From contig NC_080588.1 of assembly GCF_029962835.1 (NCBI RefSeq), positions 66,550,001 to 66,614,000 of the forward strand: a stretch of 64,000 bases of DNA, in the 5' to 3' direction. The stretch is from Magnolia sinica (taxonomy: Eukaryota > Streptophyta > Magnoliopsida > Magnoliales > Magnoliaceae). The notes beneath the pieces were generated by a model. It saw only the letters and a program-made list of their open reading frames with translations. It did no database searches and was not told the origin of the DNA. Position 1 is the first letter of the stretch. Each line of letters begins with the position of its first letter. A program made the translations under genes and the position numbers. This document shows positions 32,203 to 44,700 of this stretch, piece by piece.

Positions 32203-35093
32203 GGTTGTGTTTGTTAACGCTGAATTTTTGTACTTAAAACGGAATGGAGAAAATTTTCCATGTTTAGTGGTGTTTGTTAATGCGTTATTAACGCGAAAGA
32301 CGGAAAGCGCTAAGTGGTTTTTCACTGAATTCTTTCAGTGATAGGAGTTTGGCTTAATGGTAAACGCGGAATGCGCTCCATGATTTTTTATTAAACGAAA
32401 ATTTTTTGCTTGCAAAAATATTCCTTTTTAAGTTACTACGGAAATTTTTTTCTTTTAAATTGTTTGCGCAGTACAAAATCAACCTTTAACCTGTGAAACT
32501 TCTTTATGCCCTACCATGATTTACGCGTTTGATCCACACCGTCCATCAACTTTTTCAGATAATTTAAGGTATGATCCAATAAAAGAAGCAGGTCCAATGA
32601 TTAATTGGACCATAAGGTGGGGATTGAACGTCCACTGTTAAAAACTTCTTGAGAGCTGGAGAAGTTTCAGATCAAGTTGAAATTTGTGTTTTCACTTCAT
32701 CCATATATACATGACCTAATGAATAGGTTAGATGGTAAAAAAACATCACAGTCGCCCTTACAAAGGTTTCAACAATGGATGTATACATGAATTTTTTAAT
32801 GGTGAAAATCATTATCCCGCTGCTATTTTTAGTGTGGTCCACTTGAGCATTAGATCTGCATCATTTTTGTGTTCATGCCTTAAAATAATCTGAGAAAATG
32901 GATTGATGGTTTGGATGTACAGATACATCACAGTGGGCCCGCCCACAGAACTGCTTGTTCGGAGCTAGGGACGGGCGGTGGCAGTACGCAATCCGCTTCC
33001 TGGACAGAAGACGGGAATGGATTGGCTACTCCCACTGCAACCTGCCAATGACTGCTGGTTGGTGCTCTGTGGGCCCCACCATGATGTATGTGTTTCATCC
33101 ATGCCGTCCATCTATTTTTATATATCATGTTATGGTATGAAAGAAAAAATGAACTATATATCAATCTCAGGTGGACCACATTACAAGAAACAGTGTTGAA
33201 TGAACATTGACCATTAAAAACGTTTTAGGGGCCATAAAAGTTTTGGATAAGATTGATATTTATTGTTTCCCTTCATCTGGGTCTTTATGAACTAATCAAC
33301 AGATTGGATGTCAAATAAACAGTACAGCGGGCCTTAAAAGGATTTTAATGGTGGATATCCATTCATTTTTTTTCCTGTGGTGTAGCCTACCTAAGATTTA
33401 TATCCCAATCATTTTTTGTAACAAGCTCTAAAATTATCTATAAAAATGGATGAGCGGAATGGATGAAACACGTATATCATAGTGGGGCCCACGGAGCACC
33501 AACCACCAGCTGGCTGGTGTCAGGTGGAGTAGCCAATCCGTCTCTGAGTCAGGGATGGGATTGGAAGTGGATTGGCTATTGTATTGACATCAGCAAGTTA
33601 TGTGGGACGCATCATGATGTATTTGTTATATCGAAACCGTCCATTCATCTTGTGAGCTTGTCATAAGACTTGAGCCAAAAAATAAAATAGATCTAAAGAT
33701 AAATTGGACCACACTGTAAAAAGCAGTAGGGGATTAAACGTCTACCGTTGAAACCCTTTTGGGGTCACAAAAGTTTCGGATCAATATGAAATTTGTTTTT
33801 CCTCTTTATTCAGATATTTTTGACCTTATGAATAGATTAGGTGCAAAATAAACGTTACAGTGGGCCTACAAATTTTTTAACGGTGAAAATCATTATCCCG
33901 CTGCGATTTTTGGTGTGGTCCATTTGAGTTTTGGATATGATTCATTTTTTTGGAAAATGCTCTAAAATAATCTCGAAAAATTTATGAACGGTGTAGATAT
34001 TATAAATACATTATTGTGGGGCCCATGTAACTTTGATCTCCTTTGATTCCTACGACTAGGACCTCAAGGAGCGTCTTGCGCACCACACGTATCTACACCA
34101 GCGATATAGCCGGTGTGTAATACGGAAACGGATGCCCCAGCCTGGTGGGTGATGGTCAGTGCTACGAGGCCCCATGATGGATGTAATTCATCCATTTTTA
34201 CATATCATTTTTTTTTCTTTATTCCAAAAATAAGATGGGTATAAATCTCAGGTGGACCCCACCACAAAAAAACAATAGTGATTGGATATCAACCATTAAA
34301 ATCCTCCTAGGGCCCACTGTACTGTTTATTTGACATCTAATATGTAGATTAGGTCATACATGCCCAGATTAAGTGAAAAAACAAAAATCAGATTAATTCA
34401 AAACTTTTATGGCCCCCAAAAAGTTTTCAATAGACAAAGCTCATTCAACATTGTTTCTTGCATGTATCCCGACAAATAAACAAATACCTTTTAGAGGAAG
34501 AAGAAGGGGTGAATGTGCTCAGAATATTATGACCATATGTGACTTTAATATGATTTTTACATATATCATAACTGGATGGGAAGGGGTGGCATATAATTCA
34601 AGGGTCCTTATGGATGCTGAGCTTGATCCAATAAAGAAATTTCTGTTGCCTCTTCCTAATAATATATATATATATATATATATTTCATATAGCTTGGTAA
34701 AATTATAACTTGAAATTTTATTAAAATGTCATTTGTTTTTATGTAGATAAATATTATCTGGTTAATGCTGCTTACACTCACAGAAGAGGATTTATAGCAC
34801 CACACCGTAGTTTATTTAAATTAAATAGAATAATTTTATTTTCATTAAATAAAAAATAATTTCTTTATAATGTAAAATATTTCTAAACAGAAAATAGGGG
34901 CAAACGTGTCAAATTAACATATTTCAGACATTTCAGATATTTGTTAACAAAAAAATTGTTTCAAATTCAGTACTTAATTTTTAGACTTCAGCCATAATTA
35001 CCAAACAAGTTTTTTGACTTCAGCTTTCAAATTTTAGATTCAGCTTTAGATTTCAGATTCAGGCTTTAGACTTCAGATTTAACAAACGGGGCC
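32203..35093. mobile_element. 2.9-kb PIF/Harbinger-like non-autonomous element inside the copia
   Basis: The ends are inverted: GGTTGTGTTTGTTAA on the left and the complement of TTAACAAACGGGGCC on the right. A 3-bp TAA is duplicated (32200-32202 and 35094-35096), the target choice of PIF/Harbinger/Tourist elements. If the element and one TAA are removed, the copia integrase frame reads through without interruption, which independently confirms both borders. No transposase was seen. The interior is a patchwork of GGGCCC-core repeats, including a MITE at 33019-33539 and direct repeats (32560-32860 resembles 33680-33930). Confidence 0.85.
33019..33539. mobile_element. MITE with about 110-bp terminal inverted repeats
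   Basis: The left arm GGATTGGCTACTCCCACTG and its GTGGGCCCCACCATGATGTATG core match the reverse complement of 33440-33539, ending GGAGTAGCCAATCC. No coding capacity. Confidence 0.75.
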
Positions 35094-35096
35094 TAA

Positions 35097-36605
35097 GAAT
35101 GTCGTTTAACTCACAGATATCACTGTGTACAAGATTCAATACTTGAGAAGATCTTTCAACACTTGGAAAAGGTTTCTTCATCATTTTGGATCATATGCAC
35201 ACTTCACATTTATCGGTTTCATTATCTGTGTATGAGTTAAACCATTCTTAGCCATGAGCTTTAAGGTACTATACCCTATATGGGCTAGTCTATCATGCCA
35301 CAGTCCAATGAATTCAACCATATACGCAGAAGTGCTACTTTTATTTAGAGAAAACTTGACAATCCCACTACAAGCATATCTCTTTTCGACAAAATTTTCA
35401 TTCTTTGACAAAATCAGTTTACCCGACTCGTACACCACCCTTATACCTGGTTTTCCTAGAAGATCTCTATAAACTAAGTTTCACCTCATTTCTGGGATGT
35501 GTAGTACATTAGTCAAAATTACTTTCTTCCCAGAGGTGAATGTTAGTTCGACAGTTCCTTTGCCGACGACCTTCAATTAGACTTCATTATCCATTTGAAC
35601 TTCTTGACCATCGGTCAATTCCTCATAGGTTTTGAAGGCTGATTTGTCATAGCACACATGTACTATAGCGGCAGTATCATACCACCAACCTGGAACTTTG
35701 CCTTGAATGGTATTCACCTCAGTGATCATAGCCACAATATCGTCTTCTTCTACTGCACTTGCCTTTTTTTTAGATTTGCGATATTGGCATACTCGAGCAT
35801 AGTGCCCAGTTTTCCTACAGACATGACATGGGCTTTTGAACTTTCCGTTCTTCTTTTGGCCATTTTTCTTGAATTTTCTTTTATTGGGTTTAAGGGAATT
35901 ATCCTTCTCGGGATTCTTGTTACTAGTATTCTCTACTGCATGTACCTTGGACTAAGCATTCCCGTTATCATTTTTTCTGTCGCGGTTACGGGATTCTTCC
36001 TCAATTCTAAGGTGTTTCTGAATTTGTTCCAGTGTGTAGTCCTCAGTTTTATACAGCAACTTCTTTCTATAGTCTTTCCACATCGGTGACAATTTGGCGA
36101 TTATAGCCCTGACTTGGAATGATTCAGGAAGATCAATTTTGATTGCTTTGATTTTGTTTACTATTAGCTGCAAATCTTAGATTTAGGATAACAGCGGTTT
36201 GTTATCTACCATGTTGAAGTAAAAATACTTGGCGATGAGAAACTTGTTGGTACCTTCTTCTTCAGCCTTCTATTTGAACTCTAGAGCGGCCCTGATCTCT
36301 TTTGCTGATGACGTCTATTGGTACAGATCGTACAGGTGGTCGAAGAGCGCGTTCAGAATGTGTCCTCAACACAAGAGTTCGTCTTTAGCTCGTTTGGCGC
36401 GAGCAGCCACCTGTTCAGGCGTGTCTATGTCGGATGCTTCAGGTAGTACTTGCAAATTTGGATCTAATATGTAGTAGATCTTCAGCGCCGTCAAAAGAAA
36501 TTTAAGCTTGTTTTGTCATCTCATAAAATTGGTTCCATCGAACCGATCAAGACGTATTAAGTCCTGATTCATCAACTCGATGGATGAAACACTGTCGGCT
36601 TTCAT
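35097..36605 (-). pseudogene. Copia gag and protease remnant with intact zinc knuckle
   Basis: Reads from ATG at 36605 on the minus strand. 36173-35952 is gag (LEQIQKHLRIEEESRNR). An intact zinc knuckle CHVCRKTGHYARVC lies at about 35835-35790. 35438-35181 carries the pre-integrase motif LWHDRLAHIGYSTLKLM. Stops break the frame, for example near 36180 and 35575. Confidence 0.8.
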
Positions 36606-36623
36606 CAAATAACGCTTTAAGAT

Positions 36624-37765
36624 TATTGAAAATTATACAAATTAATATAATTTCTGTATAATATGGAAACCGAAAAATAAAAAATTAGCTTAAAATATGG
36701 ACAGGCTAAAGCACATCTAAAACGCTGTCTTTAATGCGTTATTTACCCCTACTCAAGTGAATTGAGTATGCTGATAGGTTACAGGCAAACCACTTCTAGG
36801 ATACGACTAGCCTGGTGTGGGTCTGCATTCAATAAACACGAAGGCCCACCAAATGGAACTCTGTTACACAATCTGACAGAAATATAAAAGAAAAATCCCA
36901 GAAGAAAAGAGAGAAAAAGAATATTTAAATTAGACCACTGCATTGATTAGTTCTTCAGCCACTGGTTCAGTTGAACCGTTTTAGACCACACCGTTGGTCT
37001 GTTCTTCAAGCAAAGGTTCAATCCTTGTTGTCTTGCTGGAATAACTAAAGTATAGGAGAGGAGTAGTGGGCTGTCTCAGTTCGTATGGATTTGTTGGAGT
37101 GAGTTGAGAGATGGTTTGGAAACCCCTCCAGACCCTCCTTTTATAGGATATGGTGGCTGGGGGTTATAGTTCAGGGAATTAAATCCCATGACTGTTTTCT
37201 AGCTATTGGAGAAAACTAGCCGTTTTATGGCTATTTTCTAACTATTGTGCATGGGCCATTAAGGTGTTGCATGCTGACTGTTGTGAGACAGCAGTTAGCC
37301 ATTTTCTAGTTGTTGAGGTAGCCATGCAGCAGTTTCTGCTGGACCGTGCACTAATGGCACAGCTGTTACAGATTTGCTGTAATAACTATTTTTTCAGCTC
37401 TCTATATACACTGGAGGACTCTCATTCAGTCCTCTAGTCTCCCCTTCATCCAGCCATCCGCCTTAGCCACTTCATGTGAAGTGCGAAGTGAGCCACTAGC
37501 GCCTTTACAGCCACACTGCCTCACATGACCATGCCCTCGCACCGAGCCCGTGCTCGAGCCCGAACGCACGGGTAGGTCCATAGCCCTTGGACTAGGTAAG
37601 CAAATATTATAATACTCTACTATTTTCATTTAAACCACAAAATCTTCTCTTCCCTTTCCCATGTGGGACTATTCTTAAAAACTCCCAAAAAAGGGTTTTT
37701 ACAAAACTTTTAATATATTCTATTTTATTTTAAAATATATTTTATAAAATCAATATTTTGTAACA
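36624..37765 (-). repeat. 5' LTR (right) of the 28-38 kb copia
   Basis: 1142 bp. Next to it, GCTTTAAGAT at 36614 is a degenerate complement of the primer-binding site. Confidence 0.88.
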
Positions 37766-37897
37766 ACATGTACCTTCCCAATCCAGCCCTAATCTAGCTA
37801 ATGGCCGTGGTTTTAAAAACTCAACTCACCCCTTTTGACTTGACCAGATTTCACTGACTCAGTTAAAACTGAGAAAACTCAAACTTGGCAATACACA

Positions 37898-38335
37898 CTA
37901 TGAGGTCGATGGTCGAGCACTGTGGGTCCCACCGTGATGTGTGATAGAAATCCACCCCATCAGTTAGATACATCCTTTTGTGGTGGAACATGGGCACAAA
38001 AATCAGGCCAATCAATGAATTAGATGGGCCACATCACATACAAAAATTGAGAGAAGATATACACCCATTGAAACATTCATGATCGTTTAAAGACCATCCA
38101 TTGTGTGTCCCACTTGGATGAAAGGTCACACCAAGCTTCAGCTGTATACAAAACTCAGGTGGGTCCCACCAAGTTGTTTTAGATGTTTAAGGTATGATTC
38201 CACACGGTTTCAGATTGTATGGCCCACTCATGTTCCGAATCCAGTTGATTTTTGGAATATCCCATAACCTAAAGGTTACCCACCAAATGAGTGGATAAAT
38301 CATGGTAGACTCCACAGAGTTCGACCTCACGGGAA
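37898..38335. mobile_element. TIR element in the copy C promoter
   Basis: The left CACTATGAGGTCGA...GTGGGTCCCACCGTGATG is mirrored by the right CACAGAGTTCGACCTCACGGG. It is the same family as 7202-7751 in copy B but inserted at a different place, upstream of the conserved GCCCATCAAAGTCCAGACC block, not downstream of it. Confidence 0.7.
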
Positions 38336-38499
38336 GCCCATCAAAGTCCAGACCATTTACAACCGTTGTTATATCGGTCAGCGTACCGAATCATGCACGG
38401 AACTGTTCACAACGCACTCGTGGACATTGAATGCCGTCCAAGTAATCAGACGCTTGGCTTTAAAGCCACAATCAAATATTCAACAAAAATGCACTTAAC

Positions 38500-38553
<54 letters not shown>

Positions 38554-38635
38554 TAGTTTCTAATGCAAGGAAAGAGTTCTTATATACATTACAATGAACC
38601 CTTTGATCCTGCCATCTTTCATCAAGCCTGTAGAG
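38336..38635 (+). promoter_or_regulatory. Proximal promoter and leader exon of copy C
   Basis: Contains GCCCATCAAAGTCCAGACC, GTTCACAACGCACTCGTGG, the GGCTTTAAAGCC palindrome (38456-38467), a 46-bp (GA)n run (38505-38550), CTTAGTTTCTAATGCAAGG and a TATA-like TATATACA at 38581. A leader exon would end at 38635 (TAGAG before GTGAGAG) and its intron would end at CAG 38737. The GA run lies where copies B and D have shorter GAGAG stretches. Confidence 0.65.
38505..38550. repeat. (GA)n microsatellite in the copy C promoter
   Basis: 23 dinucleotide units between the palindrome and the TATA-like sequence. Copy D has a shorter one at about 60828-60851. Confidence 0.95.
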
Positions 38636-38771
38636 GTGAGAGATATTGTAGATTTTGTATTTTGTATTTTTATCTTGTTTTTACATGGGATTTGCATGTT
38701 TGGATTGAAATTGGCATTTTCCCTCCTGTAGTTTCAGGCAAGTTCGCAACATCGTCAACGGTTCAGGACCC

Positions 38772-41700
38772 ATGTCGCCTATTGGGGTGCATTTGCAGAT
38801 ACAAGACAAACACGTATAGAATTCTCTACTTTTGCATCTGATTCTCCATTTTCCTATTTTCGTTGCCATCCTTACATGAGAACTGCATCATTTTTAGTTT
38901 ATATTACTTAATAGTAGAGAATGTCTGATTAATGATCTGGACTATCCTTACGTAGGACCTACCACCTTACATGCTTTATATCTTTCAAGTGATCAGATTG
39001 CGTAGTTGATGGCCATGATACTAACCATTCAATGAGTTGCTAGAAAGTAGATTATCTATATTGATTATAATGGAGAATTTGTCATCACTAATCATCGATC
39101 ACGTTGGCCCTTCTTTGATCGATCCTTTGTCTTACTATCACATGATCTTAACAATCTGATGTAGAGCGGGTCATGGACACTTTCATGTCCAAGATGGACC
39201 AGAGAAGGCCTAGAGGCGGAAGTCATCAAGACCGTCAGAACCTTAAAACAGGCATATCTCGCAAATTGGAATGAGTTGCTCGACGTACCATGTATGATTT
39301 TGGGTAGGATGAGCTACTTTAGCTAACCAACCCTGCATAGCCGGGTTGCCTACACCGAATTTGCGAGATTTCATTATATCGATGGTCGAATTCCATGTTT
39401 ATTTCTGTTTTTACTATTTTTAGTAAGTTTTAGTTTGATTATAATAGTTTGATTATAACTCTTCATCGGTTGGGCTTTAGGAGTTGTGTTTAACATGAAA
39501 AGTGCTTAGAATAATTAGGATAATAACGTGGTTAAGCGACATAGGACATTTCTATAAAAAGTAAATTTACTATTTATGGTAAGTTTTGAATTTTAGAGAG
39601 TTTTAGTTATAGTTTAGTTCTTAAATTTCTTCCAAGGCTTGTTATCCATTTTTAAAGGGTTGTAAATGTTGGGATTTGTGTTGTGAAATCATACACATAT
39701 AGATCTATGATAGCAATCCAAGAGCACCAAGCAAACATAGAAGAACACAAAGACCTAACGTAGAAAACCTTTATGGGGAAAAAATCACGGCACAAAATGA
39801 CAGAAATTTCACTATAAAAGCACAGATCACAAAGTTGGAGGACTTACTGAGCTTGATCAATCCTCAAACCTCACCTTCTTTCCACCCCTTGAAACCCTAG
39901 AACCCTTTTAGAAACCCTATCACCCTTTTAGAAATATTTAAACCTCCTAGAATAGCTCCCAGTGTCATATACATCCCTATTTATAGGTTTAGAAAAAAAC
40001 CTAAATAAAATCGGAAACAAAATTCACAGAATCTGTGTTTCCGCAAACAAATCTACGTAAACCTTTAATGACATCGAACTAGCTTCAATGTCATCGAAGA
40101 AGGACAAAAACTGTCAAGCGACTAGATCCTAAAAATACCATTAAATTTAATTTCATCGAGTTGTCTTCGATGTCATCGAGCTGGCTTCGATGACATTGAA
40201 GTTTACTTGATGTCATCGAGCCCAACATCAGATTTAAGACATCTCTGACAACAACAACCTCTACCATATCTTCAATCTTCAAACGTGTAGTTTCTTGTCC
40301 CATTCTCTTATCTTTACCTCGCATTATAGCTTCATTAACACTTCTCGTGCACACTCCATCCTTCTATTATACCATTACCAAGCCTAGAGAAGTTGCACAG
40401 AACTTAAACTTCTTTGTAGGAACAACCTTGGTGAGCATGTCTGTTGGATTCACGCTGGCGTGAATCTTCTCCAATGTTACGCCTCCTTCCTCAAGCACCT
40501 GTTGGATAAAATGGTAACAACCATCAATGTGTTAAGTACGTGAGTGATAAACATAATTTTTAGCTAAATTGATAGCGCTCTCACTATCGAGGTTAACTGG
40601 CACAGCTTCTTGCTGAAGTCCCAACTGATTTATCATGCCTCTAAGCTAAATATCTTCTTTAAATGCTTCCATCACTACCATATATTTTGCTTCGGTCGTG
40701 GAAAGAGTTACCACGAACTGAAGCTTCAATATCTAACTGATTGCTCCACCCGCTACTACAAATGAGTAACATGAAGTCGACTTTCTGAAATCTAAACTGC
40801 GTGCGTACTCTGAATCAATATACCCTACCAACTTTATCCCCGTCTTCTCAAAAGTTAAGACGTAATTTTTCATACCCTGAAGTATCGAAGTAGTCATTTC
40901 ACTGCTTCCCAATGTTGCTTGCCGGGATTTGATATGTATCTGCTCACAACACCGACTGTATGTGAAATATCTAGTCTCATATAGACAATGACATACATTA
41001 AACTGTCAACCGCATTCGAATAAGGCATATGAGATATAACCTATTTTTTCTCATTTTATTTAGGACATTGTTCTGATGAAAGCTTGAAGTGAGCCACGTG
41101 GGGAACGCTCACTGGCTTTACCTGGTCCATCCCATACTTGATCAATACTTTTTAAAGGTATTCTACCTGTGATAACCAAATCTTGTTCTTTTTCCTATCT
41201 TTATGAATATCTATGCCAAGAACCCTCTTTGCAGCCCCCAGATCTTTCATATCGAATGTCTCTGATAATTGAGTATTCAGTACGTTGATTTCAAACATAT
41301 AATGACTAGCAATCAACGTATCATCAACATATAATACTAGGATGATAAATTTATCATCACTCAGTGTCTTGTAATAGACACATTGTATTCACTCCGAGTA
41401 AATTTCTGACTCACCATGAAAGAATCAAATTTTTTATACCACTACCTAGGCAACTGTTTTAAGCCATACAACGACATCATTAACCTACGAACTTTTTTCT
41501 CTGCCCCTTTAACTTCATAACCCGCTGGTTACTTCATGTATATTTGCTCTTCTAACTCCCATGCATGAATGCAGCCTTAGCATCCATCTGTTCTAGCTCG
41601 AGATCGTATTGGACAATTAGCGCCAATACAAATCTGATAGACACTTGCTTAACCACCGACGTGAATATCTCTGTGAAGTCGATTCCTTCTCTCTGAGTAT

Positions 41701-44700
41701 AATTCTTCACTACTAGCCTCGCTTTGTATCTATCTTGTTTCATTTTGAATAACTACTTGCATCTTATCGCTTTTCGGCCCACTAGAAGCTCCACCAGCTC
41801 CCATGTGTGTTTTTATGCAACGAGTCCATTTCATTGTCCGTAGTCACCTTCCACTTTTCTACATCAGGCTCATTAATAGCCTCCTAAATAGTAGACACAT
41901 CCATCTCATCTGTAATGAGGGCATATGCAATATTAGAGTCGTCCTTATACCTTGTCGGTAACCTGCGATCACGCAGTGAGTTTCTTCTCATAGGTGGTCG
42001 CTCCACCTGATCTTGTACCTCTGTCTGTGTATCCGTCTCTACCTGAGTATCGTCTGTGTCAACTTAGACATCTACAATCAACCTTTTTGGTTCCTCTTGC
42101 TCCCCTTGATCATTCTTGTGAAATATGGAGCTTTCATCGAACCTGACATCACAGCTAGTGATGACCTTGCGTGTGACCTTGTTGAATAACCTGTAACCTT
42201 TAACACCAATACCATAGTCGACAAAGATGTACTTTTTGGCTCTACAGTCTAGCTTATCCCTCTCAATTGACGGTACATAAGAGTAAGCCTGATAACCAAA
42301 TATGCATATATTTGAGTAGTCGATCTTATGACCACTCTATACTTCCTTTAGGATTTTACATTCAATTGTTGTAAAAAAAGACTGGTTCACCAAATACCAA
42401 GTTGTGTTAACAGCTTCTCTCCATAGGTCCTTGCCCAACGCAAATTACTTAACATGCATCGAACCCTCTCCAAGAGAGTCTAATTCATTCGCTCAGCCAC
42501 ACCATTTTGTTCGAGCGTGTGGCACACTATGTTATGCCTAATGATCCCTTCATCCTTACAATATCCATTAAACTCAGTGGAAGTGAATTCTCCACCATTG
42601 TCAGTCGTTAAAACCTTTATTTTTCACCCGGACTATTTTTCCACAATTGCCTTCCATTGTTTGAATATGGTAAAAACTTCGAATTTACGTTTTATGAAGT
42701 AAGCCCAAACTTCTCTAGAGTAATCGTCATTGAATGAAACAAACCATGACTGACTCCCCAATGGAAACTTCTGCCGATGGCCCCCATACGTTAGAGTGCA
42801 CATAATCAAGTACTCCCTTACATACATATTTTTCAGTTTTAAAAGATAATATAGATTGTTTACCATATATACAATGCTTGCATATATCTAAATAAGATTT
42901 TTTAAAAGTTGGAATCAAATAACAATCAGATAATACCTTCATTCCCCGCTCGCTCATGTGGCCCAGACGAGCATGCCATATACGTAGAGATGTGGAATCT
43001 GTAATAGCTGCTGCCGCTCCACTTGCTGAAGTGCTCCCGATCAACCTATAAAGGGTTCCGTGCTTTTGCGCTCTCATAACCACGAGTGTCCCCTTTGAAA
43101 CTTTAAAGACACCATTAAGACCGGTGAACTTGCACCCTATAACCTCAAGTGCACTGAAAGAAATCAAACTTTTTTTCATATCAAGAACGTGCATGACATC
43201 AGTCAAGGTACGGTACATCTCATCAAACATTTTGATACTCACTGTACTAATAGCCACAACATTACAGGCATTGCCATTGCCTATAAAAACCTATCCACCA
43301 TCGCATTCCTTATAATTGGCGAACCAACTTCGATGAGCAATCATGTGATATGATGCTCCTTTATCAAGTATCCACTTATCTTTATGATTATCGTGTAAGT
43401 GACCAAGCATGGAAACAGACAGAACATCGCCACCACTTGTCTCTTCATCAAATGTGACAACATTGGCCTCCTTGGAAGAAGCCGTTGAATTTTCTTTCTT
43501 AGCTTTAGGATTTTTACAATCTTTCTTCATGTGTCCAAACAGCCCATAGGTCCGGCACTTTAATTTTCCTTTGCCCTTGCCCTTAGATTTGGATCTAGGT
43601 CTAGAGAATCCTGTACCTCGCTCAAAATCTATGCCCCTCATAATCAGTGCATCAGAAGATGTCCCCATATTGCCATTTAGCTTTCTTATGGCCTTCCCTT
43701 GAAGGGCTGAGATAACGGTGTCGATACTCAGGGTTTTATTTGAGGTGCACATTGTGTCCTTGAATGACTCATAAGATACAGGAAGAGAATTTAACAATAT
43801 ACTTGCTTGTTCCTCATCTTTGACTGTTTCCTCTATATCAAGTAATTTACACATCAATTTATTAAAGTTGTTGATGTGGGCTACTAGATCTCTACCATCT
43901 GTCATCTTGAAGGTATATTATTGTAGCTTCAAGTGTAGACGATTTTTAGAGGACTTTTTCGCATAAATGTTCTCTAACTTCACCTACAAACTAGCCGCAG
44001 TTTTCTCCCTCAAAACATTATAGAAAACCTCTTCTGTGAGACATAAACGGATGGAGGTTAAAGCATTATTATCAAGGGTTTCTCATTCTTCATCTTTCAT
44101 AGTCGATTTTCGCTCCTCAAGAGCCTTAATCTCACCTTGCTTAGTTAATAGACTAATCATTTTAACATTCCATAACTCAAAATTATTTTTGCCGAATTAC
44201 TTCTCAATATCAAACTTGGTGTTTCCCATTATTATTAATCCTTTAGATTCAGATCTGTGCCTCAACAATTGCTTTGATATCACTTGTTGGAATTCGTGCC
44301 GTGGAATCACACAGATATGGATCTAGAATAGCAATCCGAGAGCACCAAGCAAATACAAAAGAACACAAAGATTTAACGTAAAAAATCCTTGCGGGAAAAA
44401 ACCATGGCACAAAGCGACGGAAATTTCACTATGAAAGCACAGATTACAAAGATGGAGGACTTACCTGGCTTGATCAATCCTCAAACCTCACCTTCTTTCC
44501 ACCCCTTGAAACCCTAGAACCTTTTTAAAAACCCTAGATAGCACCCTGTTAGAAATACTTAGAACCTCTTAGAATAGCTCTCAGGCCCGTATACATCCCT
44601 ATTTATAGGTTTAGAAAGAAACCTAAACAAAATCAGAAACAAAATTCGCAGAATCTGCATTTTCGCAAACGAATTTGTGTAAACCTCGAAAAAGGACAAA

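Larger units (their letters stand above)
28019..37765 (-). mobile_element. Ty1/copia retrotransposon with a nested Harbinger-like insertion
   Basis: LTRs at 28019-29216 (1198 bp) and 36624-37765 (1142 bp) end in GTAACA. TSD ACATG is perfect (28014-28018 and 37766-37770). A purine tract (complement of CAATCCCCCACTT at 29215) borders the left LTR and a degenerate primer-binding site borders the right one, so the element reads on the minus strand. The right LTR starts TA, not TG. About 2.9 kb of the length is the later insertion 32203-35093. The LTR sizes differ through several indels. It sits in the promoter of lyase copy C. Confidence 0.92.

Noticed and set aside
38563..38841. 92-codon frame starting MQGKSSYIHY across the copy C leader region
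   Set aside because: It is in a different frame from the conserved exon 1 (MSPIGVHLQ at 38772) and is not conserved in B or D.
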